Assembly (NCBI GenBank): GCA_031272415.1
Contig: JAISTU010000212.1
Span: 1 to 9,301 of the forward strand
DNA: 9,301 nucleotides
Direction: 5' to 3'
DNA from: Bacteroidales bacterium
GTDB lineage: Bacteria; Bacteroidota; Bacteroidia; Bacteroidales; WCHB1-69
Part shown: positions 1 to 6,002 of the stretch, piece after piece
Layout of the letters: each line of letters begins with the position of its first letter
How positions within the stretch are numbered: the stretch's first letter is position 1
The notes under the pieces: model-generated
Told to the model about the DNA's origin: nothing
The model's database searches: none
Seen by the model: the letters and a program-made list of their open reading frames with translations, nothing else
Program-made: the position numbers and the translations under genes

Positions 1-207
1 GTTGAATTTAAGGACAAAATATTTATTTTCGAGTTCAAAATGGACGGTAATGGTACTGCCGAAGATGCTTTAAAACAAATTGATAATAAAGATTATGCAG
101 GTAAATTTAACCTCTCCGATAAAAAAGTTTTCAAAATCGGCGTAGAAATGGATAATGAAAAAAGGAATGTAAAAAAATGGGTGTATTCGCCGAGAAAAGA
201 AGAGTAG
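1..207 (+). CDS. C-terminal fragment of AAA-ATPase-like / PD-(D/E)XK nuclease-family protein (PDDEXK_9, formerly DUF1703)
   Basis: An open frame enters from the left edge in frame 1 and stops at TAG 205-207, leaving 68 residues. The fragment has the C-terminal features of the Bacteroidetes family that joins an AAA-ATPase-like domain to a PD-(D/E)XK nuclease domain. The catalytic (D/E)xK signature is visible as FEFK (Glu11, Lys13 of the fragment). It is followed by an ALKQI helix, a YAGKF segment and a final strand leading to a KKWVYSP end, as in intact members. Full-length relatives are about 500 residues, so most of the gene, including the ATPase part, lies outside the window. The family is abundant in Bacteroidales; its biological role is not established and nuclease activity is inferred from fold. 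The gene converges on the minus-strand cluster with 49 bp between the stop codons. Confidence 0.85.
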   Translation, partial: VEFKDKIFIFEFKMDGNGTAEDALKQIDNKDYAGKFNLSDKKVFKIGVEMDNEKRNVKKWVYSPRKEE

Positions 208-239
208 AGTTTTGCATTTTAGATTTATGATTTTAACTC

Positions 240-258
240 ATTGATAATCAATTTTTTT
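240..258 (+). terminator. Weak candidate terminator after the nuclease-family gene
   Basis: A short inverted repeat, ATTGA (240-244) and TCAAT (248-252) with a 3-nt loop, is followed directly by seven or more T residues. It lies 32 bp after the + strand stop codon, in the gap between converging genes, which is where a terminator is expected. The stem is only 5 bp and AT-rich, and the T-run overlaps the stop codon of the opposing gene, so chance is a real alternative. Confidence 0.3.
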
Positions 259-775
259 AATTCACAATTGCACTAAAATTGCTTGTGCATGTATTGTTGT
301 TGGCATCTACAATGTTGATGTTAAATGGAATTGCTGTGTTTGTAGGGGTAGAACTTGGCACTAAAATGCCTATTGAAAAAGGATAAGGAGAAGTAGGGGC
401 TTGCGAAGTGTTTGGTTCAATATCGCCATAACTGACCACCATATTTCCCATTAAATCGGTCACATGCTGACTTGTTGTTGAAAAAGTTGCTCTTACATCC
501 TTTGCCGTTTTTGTTCCATTGTTTTTCAAATATACCGTCAAATATATTCTTGCGGCATCATACAATTGTTCTCGCCCAAAAACTTCATACTTAGCATAAA
601 CTACTGCAATTGAACTATTATCTGCAACAGTATCAGTACTATCCGATACAACTCTATCCTTATTTTTGTTGTCTAACGGATTATCACGTTTGAGCGTTAA
701 AAAATCAAATTCTTCGCAGGCGGTCAATGTCAAACCGCCAATAATTGCTATCAATATAAATTTCAATATTTTCAT
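257..775 (-). CDS. Secreted lipoprotein with probable Ig-like (CARDB-type) domain
   Basis: This 172-residue protein starts with a lipoprotein signal: Lys3 and Lys5, a hydrophobic stretch, and the lipobox LTAC with Cys20 as the lipidated residue. After the cysteine comes RDNPLDNKNKD (30-40), a linker type common just after the anchor in Bacteroidetes lipoproteins, then a Ser/Asp/Thr-rich spacer. Residues about 56-172 look like a beta-sandwich: alternating strands, with YLTVYLKNNGTKTAKDV (about 98-114) resembling the conserved core of CARDB/NEW3-like domains, in which an N-G pair and a downstream 'A.DV' are usual. I infer an Ig-like binding or assembly module exposed at the outer membrane; no ligand can be named. 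It is the last gene of the minus-strand cluster, 4 nt after the preceding stop codon, so co-transcription is very likely. Confidence 0.75.
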   Translation of the reverse strand: MKILKFILIAIIGGLTLTACEEFDFLTLKRDNPLDNKNKDRVVSDSTDTVADNSSIAVVYAKYEVFGREQLYDAARIYLTVYLKNNGTKTAKDVRATFSTTSQHVTDLMGNMVVSYGDIEPNTSQAPTSPYPFSIGILVPSSTPTNTAIPFNINIVDANNNTCTSNFSAIVN

Positions 776-779
776 TACT

Positions 780-2984
780 TTAAAAATTATAGGTATAAGA
801 AAAAACGGTAACTTTCATGTTCGGGTCGTAATAGGCGCCCAAGTATGACTGCTTGAATGCTCTTTGTGTTTTATGATTTTTTGCACCTTTGCCCATTACC
901 CAAAAAAAGTCAGAAACCCAAACAATCCCTGCTGTTGCCAAGCAACCGTAAAAACCATAATTGGCTATGCTGGCAAGTAAGTAATGGTTATCCATTGATT
1001 TTTGAGTGGTGGCTTTGTGATACAAATTATATTCGCTTTCGGAGTAGAATTTTAACGTAATACCACCTCCAATTAAGAGATAAGTGGATATAGCAACACC
1101 GACACCTTTTTTATAGCCGTAAGTTACACGATGGTCGCCCAATCCGGGAATTAGCAAAGACCAAAAGCAATTGCTGCCCCCACGAGTTGTGGCTTTGATA
1201 AGTTTATTACGCTCATATTGTTGTCCGTTAACAGTGGCTTTATCCAAACTAAATATATAATTACCATAGGGGGCAGAATACAATTTACTGTTAATAAAGG
1301 AGCCAAGATTATCATAGAAATCATTATTTATCGAAGTGCCTACGGGTCTTTTCTTTGCCGTTACAATAGTGTGGCTATATTCAAGTGTATAAGTAAATGT
1401 GGCTCTTGCATTGATTGTATAATCATTTGAATAACAAGTGATTAACTTCATATTATTGCCAATCTCATCCAGTATGTTATTTAGTTTTTTATTCTCAAAC
1501 GAAGTGGTGTAATCAAAGGTTGTATAGCCCAACGTATCAATATCACAAACAATATCTACCTTTGTTTTAAAAACAGTCTCGTCATTAACCATAAGAAACG
1601 TTTTCAATTCACGCTCAATATATTCGTGTTTTGCCTCATAATCTGATTTTTTGAGTGTTTCATAATCATATTTTTTATAAATTCTGTCATGCAAAAACTG
1701 CTCAAGGTCAGCGATTTCATTCATTTTATTGTTAATATACGCAGTTTTTTTATTGGGTTTGATTGCCAATGCAGCATTGTATTTTTGAGTTGCTTCTCGG
1801 AGATGCTTTTCAGCAAATAATTTGGCGGCTTCATCACACAAAATATCTACATTTATGTAGCCAATTTCAGCAGATAATATTCCGCGATTTTCAGGTTTGA
1901 GTTCTATTGCTTCTTCGTATGCTTGTTTTGCGATTGCATATTGTTTTTGAGAATAAGCAGTTTCGGCACGCGTAATAATTGCGTTGTATTTTGCATCTAA
2001 TTCGGCTTTCTGTATGTAGGCAATTTCAGCAGATAACATTTCGCGATTTTCAGGGTTGAGTTCTATTGCTTCTTCGTATGCTTGTTTTGCGATTGCATAT
2101 TGTTTTTGAGAAAAAGCAGTTTCAGCACGCGTAATAATTGCGTTGTATTTTGCATCTAATTCGGCTTTCTGGCGGGCAATTCTCGCTTCTTCTTCTGCTC
2201 TTTCTTTAGCAAGCCGTTCTGCCTCTTGACGTGCAATTTTTTCTTGCTCTGCTTTTTCTTTGGCAAGCAATTCTTCCTCTATTTTGCGATTATTTATTTG
2301 TTTAAAGTTGTAAATGAAAAAGATGTAACGAATATCTGACCCACTTTCACCTTCACTTCTCAATACTTTTTTAAAATTTACTTCATATACACTATTACGA
2401 TATATGCTTTCTATACCACGTGTAATAATATCTGTTGGATTCACTTTTTTGTATCCGCTTTTGATTAGTTCCGCTTTTAAATTGGCGAGGTGAGTTTCAT
2501 CTGCAATAGTGTAAGATACAGCATTGTCATAAGAAGGATAAAGATAGAATGTAAACCAACCCTTTGCCAAATTATTGTATGATTGTTTATCAAATGTCCA
2601 AACAATCGTTTTGTAAGTAGATGGTATTATATCATTATATTTGTACGTCGACGGCATATTTCCATCGTTATCGGGATTTCCATTTAAATTGGTAGAATGC
2701 AGTTTCCACCCGCGTGATGATAGTACATTATCTACATATTCTACATCTTGATTTTGTATAAACAGCAACATATCATTGAAAGATAATTGTGCTTTTTTAA
2801 TTCTTTCTCGTTCTTTACGTTCTCGTTCTAATTTTTCTTGTTTGGCTTTTGCCTCCGCTCTTTTTACTTCTTTATACCATTCAGAATACCAATTCTGAGC
2901 ATTGCAATATGTCATTGTTAATAAAAAACAAGCAAATAAAAAAATGCTCTTTTTGTTTAGTCCGATTTTTTTCGTACTTCCCAT
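780..2984 (-). CDS. Secreted TPR/coiled-coil protein of unknown function
   Basis: The 734-residue product has a signal peptide (basic start, hydrophobic 14-24, probable signal peptidase I site CNA/Q at 29-30; Tyr before Cys27 argues against a lipobox). A charged coiled coil follows (about 38-66), then a globular region (about 67-228) and a second Lys/Glu/Ala/Arg-rich coiled coil (about 234-281). Next come TPR-like repeats: two near-identical 53-residue units at 272-324 and 325-377, differing at 5 positions, and a diverged third to about 424. Residues about 450-600 look beta-rich. The C-terminal part (about 606-734) carries a PGLGDH motif and two hydrophobic stretches (about 627-642 and 673-697), resembling the end of many uncharacterised Bacteroidetes envelope proteins. 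I do not recognise a named family. An envelope scaffold is inferred from the TPRs and export signal. Neighbours lie 15 nt before and 4 nt after it. Confidence 0.8.
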   Translation of the reverse strand: MGSTKKIGLNKKSIFLFACFLLTMTYCNAQNWYSEWYKEVKRAEAKAKQEKLERERKERERIKKAQLSFNDMLLFIQNQDVEYVDNVLSSRGWKLHSTNLNGNPDNDGNMPSTYKYNDIIPSTYKTIVWTFDKQSYNNLAKGWFTFYLYPSYDNAVSYTIADETHLANLKAELIKSGYKKVNPTDIITRGIESIYRNSVYEVNFKKVLRSEGESGSDIRYIFFIYNFKQINNRKIEEELLAKEKAEQEKIARQEAERLAKERAEEEARIARQKAELDAKYNAIITRAETAFSQKQYAIAKQAYEEAIELNPENREMLSAEIAYIQKAELDAKYNAIITRAETAYSQKQYAIAKQAYEEAIELKPENRGILSAEIGYINVDILCDEAAKLFAEKHLREATQKYNAALAIKPNKKTAYINNKMNEIADLEQFLHDRIYKKYDYETLKKSDYEAKHEYIERELKTFLMVNDETVFKTKVDIVCDIDTLGYTTFDYTTSFENKKLNNILDEIGNNMKLITCYSNDYTINARATFTYTLEYSHTIVTAKKRPVGTSINNDFYDNLGSFINSKLYSAPYGNYIFSLDKATVNGQQYERNKLIKATTRGGSNCFWSLLIPGLGDHRVTYGYKKGVGVAISTYLLIGGGITLKFYSESEYNLYHKATTQKSMDNHYLLASIANYGFYGCLATAGIVWVSDFFWVMGKGAKNHKTQRAFKQSYLGAYYDPNMKVTVFSYTYNF
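1854..2171. repeat. Tandem 159-bp direct repeat inside the TPR gene (two copies)
   Basis: Copy one is 1854-2012 and copy two 2013-2171, with no spacer. I count 6 differing bases in 159, so the copies are about 96% identical. The length is 53 codons, so the frame is kept and each copy encodes one helix-turn-helix TPR-like unit. Five of the six differences change the amino acid (Phe/Tyr, Asn/Lys, Glu/Gly, Met/Ile, Ala/Gly) and one is silent. This is an internal duplication that looks recent, not a mobile element. Confidence 0.95.
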
Positions 2985-2999
2985 TTTTCAATTTCCCTA

Positions 3000-3530
3000 T
3001 TACATTTTTATACTTCTGATGTACGCTCTAACCTCTAAACCATTGTTAGAGAGGTCATTATATATATTATGGCCTCCTGTAATGTCGTCTAAAACTGCCC
3101 TCCAATCGTTTTTTTCTATTCCAAAATTATCTGCAGATAAAAGGACATTGTCCTGTTTTTCAATAACAATTCCTTTGTCTCCCAAATCAGCGACAATCAA
3201 GCAAAAGCCGCTGTACAAATTATCCGTATAACAGGCTCTTTTGAAAAAGAATCTGTGAATGGTCGCTTTGTAATACGTCTCATAGATAGAACCTGTTTTT
3301 ATTGTCCGTTTTTCTGTTTTGTAATAGGCAGAAGTGTCTTCTAATTGAGGCATTTCTCCACTTTGATTAAAATTCAAACTTGCCTCCAATTTTTCATTTA
3401 ACTCCTGATTTTGCTCTTCCAATTCTGCAATATCGTTATAAAGAAAAATTGGCAATATGCAACTTGTTACGCTAAACAATAGCGTGAGAATCAATAATAT
3501 TTTTAAAACTTTCGGATTCATATTCAGCAT
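3000..3530 (-). CDS. Short lipoprotein or membrane-anchored coiled-coil protein, unknown function
   Basis: The 176-residue protein has a basic start and a hydrophobic segment (about 9-23) ending in VTSC, an acceptable lipobox with Cys24 as lipid site. Hydrophobic residues continue to about position 31, so an uncleaved single-pass anchor is an alternative. A Glu/Gln/Leu-rich heptad-like stretch (about 33-52) suggests a short coiled coil and possible oligomerisation. After a Gln/Ser/Pro linker the rest (about 68-176) is a mixed alpha/beta domain with Cys100 and Cys110, which could form a disulfide outside the cytoplasm. I recognise no family. The first Met is used here; Met4 is an equally plausible start. 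It is the second gene of the minus-strand cluster, 34 nt after the zinc-ribbon gene and 15 nt before the TPR gene. Confidence 0.65.
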   Translation of the reverse strand: MLNMNPKVLKILLILTLLFSVTSCILPIFLYNDIAELEEQNQELNEKLEASLNFNQSGEMPQLEDTSAYYKTEKRTIKTGSIYETYYKATIHRFFFKRACYTDNLYSGFCLIVADLGDKGIVIEKQDNVLLSADNFGIEKNDWRAVLDDITGGHNIYNDLSNNGLEVRAYIRSIKM

Positions 3531-3564
3531 GATTTAACAATTAATATTTTCTCTTTATCTATGT

Positions 3565-3810
3565 TTAATTTTCTTTTTTCTTTGTTTTTACTACTATATC
3601 TTTATATCCACAATGTTTACATTGTCTATGTACGTGATATGTATAAACAGTAGCAGGAACTGCTTCTTTCCAAGTGCTAATTACTTCTCCTCTGGAATTT
3701 CGCTGTTCCCTTGTTTTTGTAACATGACTTTGCTTTTCATCAATGCATTCTTTGTATTGATTTTTCATTGCATTCCATTTGTTACAACTTTTGCATTTCC
3801 TTTTATACAT
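3565..3810 (-). CDS. Small zinc-ribbon protein
   Basis: This 81-residue protein has two CxxC knuckles, Cys6/Cys9 near the start and Cys64/Cys67 near the end. These are the four ligands of a classic zinc ribbon, with the two halves joined by a long charged insert (10-63) that also holds Cys22. There is no signal peptide, and both ends are lysine-rich. The fold could bind nucleic acid or protein, but the function cannot be read from sequence. It is the promoter-proximal gene of the minus-strand cluster and the only one without an export or anchor signal. The paired cysteine motifs, placement and AT-rich upstream region support a real gene despite its size. The ATG at 3808-3810 is the only start that keeps the first knuckle. 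Confidence 0.7.
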   Translation of the reverse strand: MYKRKCKSCNKWNAMKNQYKECIDEKQSHVTKTREQRNSRGEVISTWKEAVPATVYTYHVHRQCKHCGYKDIVVKTKKKEN

Positions 3811-3966
3811 ATCTCAAATAAAAAAAAGGTTTTTAATTTTTTAATTGAAACTCTTCACTCTAAAAAAATATTACTTTTTTTATTTTTTTGATTATTCATA
3901 ATGTTTTGATTATTAAGTATTTATAAATAAATAACGGTAGGAAAGTGAAAAATATTTTTTTGAAAG
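3811..3966. other. AT-rich divergent intergenic region; minus-cluster promoter not identified
   Basis: This gap lies between the zinc-ribbon gene and the rplM promoter and is dominated by A and T runs. It should contain the promoter of the minus-strand cluster, but reading that strand I found no TTTG / TAnnTTTG pair at acceptable spacing. An 11-bp direct repeat (TTTTGATTATT at 3886-3896 and 3904-3914) is present; in such biased sequence it may be chance. No convincing gene or RNA was seen. Confidence 0.5.
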
Positions 3967-3999
3967 TTTGTTTTTTTCTCAAAAAAAAGTGTAACTTTG
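3967..3999 (+). promoter_or_regulatory. Bacteroidetes-type promoter of the rplM cluster
   Basis: TTTG at 3967-3970 and TAACTTTG at 3992-3999, 21 nt apart, match the Bacteroidetes primary sigma factor consensus (-33 TTTG, -7 TAnnTTTG). The spacer is rich in T then A. Transcription should begin a few bases after 3999, giving a leader of about 100 nt before the rplM ATG. It is the only strong promoter I see ahead of rplM-rpsI-rpsB-tsf. Confidence 0.8.
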
Positions 4000-4002
4000 C
4001 AA

Positions 4003-4060
4003 ACCCCTCAAAAAAGGGGTCCGATATTTATCCACAGACAGAGAAGGTGAAATATCTGTC
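4003..4060 (+). promoter_or_regulatory. Structured rplM leader with mutually exclusive stems
   Basis: Just after the predicted start of transcription there is a 5-bp hairpin, ACCCC (4003-4007) with GGGGT (4016-4020) and an 8-nt loop. Downstream, GATATTT (4023-4029) can pair with AAATATC (4050-4056), or GACAGA (4037-4042) can pair with TCTGTC (4055-4060). The last two stems share 4055-4056 and cannot form in full together. Leaders through which L13 controls its own operon are known in other bacteria; that this one works so is inference. Confidence 0.5.
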
Positions 4061-4104
4061 AAAGACAATTAGGTTTAATAAAAGATTTAGTTATTAGTAG
4101 AAGA

Positions 4105-4560
4105 ATGAATACGTTAAGTTATAAAACAGTATCTGCGAATAAGGCTACCGTAAATAAAGAGTGGCTTTTGATAGACGCAGAAGGAGAAATAGTAGGCAGG
4201 TTAGCCTCAGTAGTTGCAAAATTGCTGCGTGGTAAGCATAAAACCAACTATACGCCTCATGTAGATTGTGGGGATAATATCGTTATTATCAATGCGGCAA
4301 AGGTAAAATTTACGGGCAAAAAACTGACCCAGAAGGAATATGTAAGGCATACCGGTTATCCGGGGGGGCAAAGATTTACGACACCCAAAGAACTTTTGGC
4401 AAAACGTCCTTGCGCAGTTGTAGAACATGCAGTAAAAGGGATGTTGCCAAAGACTAAATTGGGGAACGCTTTGTTTCGTAATTTATATGTGTATGAAAAT
4501 GCCGAGCATAAACAAGAGGCTCAGCAACCCCAATTGATTAACATAAAAGATATTAAGTAA
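4105..4560 (+). CDS. rplM: 50S ribosomal protein L13 (uL13)
   Basis: The 151-residue protein is a full-length uL13, an early-assembling protein that binds 23S rRNA in the large subunit. Family landmarks are the N-terminal W20-LIDAEGEIVGRLA strand-turn-helix, CGDNIVIINA (55-64), the GYPGGQR loop (84-90), KGMLPKTKLG (111-120) and the C-terminal YVYENAEHKQEAQQP segment. The start fits Bacteroidales L13 proteins, which begin with a near-identical MxTLSYKT sequence. No Shine-Dalgarno site precedes the ATG; the region is A-rich (AGTAGAAGA), as usual in this phylum. rpsI follows after 2 nt, the near-universal L13-S9 pairing. Expression probably comes from the promoter at 3967-3999 through a structured leader. 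Confidence 0.98.
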   Translation: MNTLSYKTVSANKATVNKEWLLIDAEGEIVGRLASVVAKLLRGKHKTNYTPHVDCGDNIVIINAAKVKFTGKKLTQKEYVRHTGYPGGQRFTTPKELLAKRPCAVVEHAVKGMLPKTKLGNALFRNLYVYENAEHKQEAQQPQLINIKDIK

Positions 4561-4562
4561 GT

Positions 4563-4949
4563 ATGGCAGTTATCAACACGACAGGAAGAAGAAAAACCGC
4601 AATAGCCCGTATTTATATGAACAATGGAGAGGGCAAAATTGTGGTCAATGGACGCGATTATAAAGAATATTTTCCAACGGGGACACTACAATATGTAGTA
4701 ACTCAATCGTTGACAGTAGTCAATGCGCAGGATAAGTTTGATGTTAAAGTCAATCTTACCGGAGGTGGTGTTGCGGGGCAAGCAGAAGCATTGCGTTTGG
4801 CGATAGCCAAAGCACTTTGTGAGTATGACCCTCAAAATCGTCCTCCTTTGAAGGCGCAAGGTTTGCTCAGAAGAGACCCGCGTATGGTGGAAAGGAAAAA
4901 ACCGGGTCGTCCGAAAGCAAGAAAACGCTTCCAATTCAGTAAACGTTAG
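4563..4949 (+). CDS. rpsI: 30S ribosomal protein S9 (uS9)
   Basis: The 128-residue protein is a complete uS9. Landmarks are TGRRKTAIARIYM (7-19), the GGGVAGQAEALRLAIAKAL block (67-85), LLRRDPRMVERKKPG (101-115) and the basic C-terminal tail ending QFSKR. That tail reaches the ribosomal P site, and the terminal SKR touches the tRNA anticodon stem-loop in characterised ribosomes; it is intact here. The start codon lies 2 nt after the rplM stop, so translation is probably coupled. A 138-bp gap with inverted repeats separates it from rpsB. Confidence 0.98.
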   Translation: MAVINTTGRRKTAIARIYMNNGEGKIVVNGRDYKEYFPTGTLQYVVTQSLTVVNAQDKFDVKVNLTGGGVAGQAEALRLAIAKALCEYDPQNRPPLKAQGLLRRDPRMVERKKPGRPKARKRFQFSKR

Positions 4950-4958
4950 AATATCAAT

Positions 4959-5041
4959 AATTTAGATAAAAAGCATTGAAAATAAAATGGTGTTTAGTAT
5001 CTAAATTGCAAAGACTTCCTTTTTGGAACTACTTTGCGATT
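4959..5041 (+). promoter_or_regulatory. Two overlapping hairpins between rpsI and rpsB (candidate rpsB leader or attenuator)
   Basis: Stem one pairs AATTTAGATA (4959-4968) with TATCTAAATT (4998-5007), 10 of 10, across a 29-nt loop. Stem two pairs AATTGCAAAG (5004-5013) with CTTTGCGATT (5032-5041), with one G-U pair, and adds an inner TTCC/GGAA stem (5016-5019, 5025-5028) closed by a T5 loop. The stems share 5004-5007, so they compete or stack with stem two shortened. No T-run follows stem two, so it is not a standard terminator. The position suggests control of rpsB. Confidence 0.5.
5006..5036 (+). promoter_or_regulatory. Weak candidate internal promoter before rpsB
   Basis: TACTTTG (5030-5036) resembles a Bacteroidetes -7 element missing one base of its spacer, and TTG (5006-5008) lies 21 nt upstream in the -33 position. 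Neither matches fully. The -7-like element sits in the 3' arm of the hairpin, so the resemblance may come from the inverted repeat. Confidence 0.2.
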
Positions 5042-5087
5042 GAATTAGTAAAATAAGAAAGTAAACATTAAAAAAGTAAAGAAGAAA

Positions 5088-5975
5088 ATGTCAATTGTAA
5101 GTTTTAATGAATTATTAGACGCAGGAGCGCATTTTGGGCATTTGAGAAGAAAATGGAATCCCAATATGGCGCCTTACATTTTTATGGAAAAGAATGGTAT
5201 TCATATCATTGACCTTTATAAAACGGTCGCCAAGATTGATGAAGCCGCATTTGCGATGAAAAATATTGCCCGTAGAGGAGGCAAAATTATGTTCGTTGCG
5301 ACTAAAAAGCAGGCAAAAGATGCAATTTTGGAATACGTAAAAGGTGTTGGAATGCCTTACGTTACAGAACGTTGGCCCGGCGGTATGCTTACCAATTTTT
5401 TAACAATTAGAAAGGCTGTTAAAAAGATGGGTGCATTGGATGCGCTTATGAACAGTCCTAAATGGAACAATGTTTCCAAGCGAGAACGTCTGCAAGTACA
5501 GCGTGAGCGGGTAAAATTGGACAAAAATTTAGGCTCTATTGCCGAGATGAACCGATTGCCGGCTGCGTTGTTTGTAGTAGATATTCTCAAAGAACACATT
5601 GCCGTTGCAGAAGCACGAAAGTTGAATATTCCTACTTTTGCCATCGTAGATACGAACTCTGACCCTACATTGGTGGATTTTCCAATTCCTGCCAATGATG
5701 ATGCGTCAAACTCTATTGCTTTGATACTCAAAGTAATGTGTGAGGCTATTCAAGAAGGTCAAAATGAACTCGCACTCGCCGGTGATAAAATTGAGGACAC
5801 GGAAGAGGAAACTTTTGAAAAAGAGTTCTCTACCAGAGATGAGGACAACAGACCCACACGCCGACAAGACGGACGTAGAAGACGTATTGGCGACAACGAC
5901 AACAACAACAGGGGCGACCGCAACAATAACAACAGGCGTTTTAACAACAACGGCGGTGGTTTTAGAAAAAAATAG
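5088..5975 (+). CDS. rpsB: 30S ribosomal protein S2 (uS2) with extended Asn/Arg-rich tail
   Basis: Residues 1-223 are a standard uS2: AGAHFGHLRRKWNPNMAPYI (12-31), NGIHIIDL (36-43), ARRGGKIMFVATKKQA (61-76), TERWPGGMLTNF (93-104), PTFAIVDTNSDP (182-193) and IPANDDASNSI (200-210). S2 binds the 30S neck near S1 and the ribosome's mRNA exit. The protein is 295 residues, compared with about 240 for Escherichia coli S2. The extra part (about 225-295) is acidic at first (EDTEEETFEKEF, 236-247), then a low-complexity Arg/Asn/Asp/Gly tail ending GGGFRKK, probably disordered and possibly RNA-binding. Extended S2 tails occur in Bacteroidetes, but this composition is unusual to me. The upstream gap holds competing hairpins; tsf follows after 27 nt. 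Confidence 0.97.
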   Translation: MSIVSFNELLDAGAHFGHLRRKWNPNMAPYIFMEKNGIHIIDLYKTVAKIDEAAFAMKNIARRGGKIMFVATKKQAKDAILEYVKGVGMPYVTERWPGGMLTNFLTIRKAVKKMGALDALMNSPKWNNVSKRERLQVQRERVKLDKNLGSIAEMNRLPAALFVVDILKEHIAVAEARKLNIPTFAIVDTNSDPTLVDFPIPANDDASNSIALILKVMCEAIQEGQNELALAGDKIEDTEEETFEKEFSTRDEDNRPTRRQDGRRRRIGDNDNNNRGDRNNNNRRFNNNGGGFRKK

Positions 5976-6002
5976 TTATTAACAATTAAACAAAGTAAAA
6001 AA

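Noticed and set aside
1854..2171. Tandem repeat considered as a CRISPR array or mobile element
   Set aside because: There are only two adjacent copies without spacers, kept in frame and encoding TPR units, with no terminal inverted repeats or transposase.
2902..3231. 109-codon + strand open frame across the TPR gene start and the lipoprotein gene
   Set aside because: It is antisense to two better-supported genes and its Phe/Leu-rich sequence is what AT-rich antisense DNA gives; no domain is recognisable.
3613..3891. 92-codon + strand open frame opposite the zinc-ribbon gene
   Set aside because: The minus-strand frame has paired CxxC motifs, while this one is a hydrophobic shadow running into poly-T sequence with no convincing start context.
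3811..4104. tRNA or small RNA gene in the divergent gap
   Set aside because: No cloverleaf or T-arm consensus is seen; the only structured part is the rplM leader, already listed.
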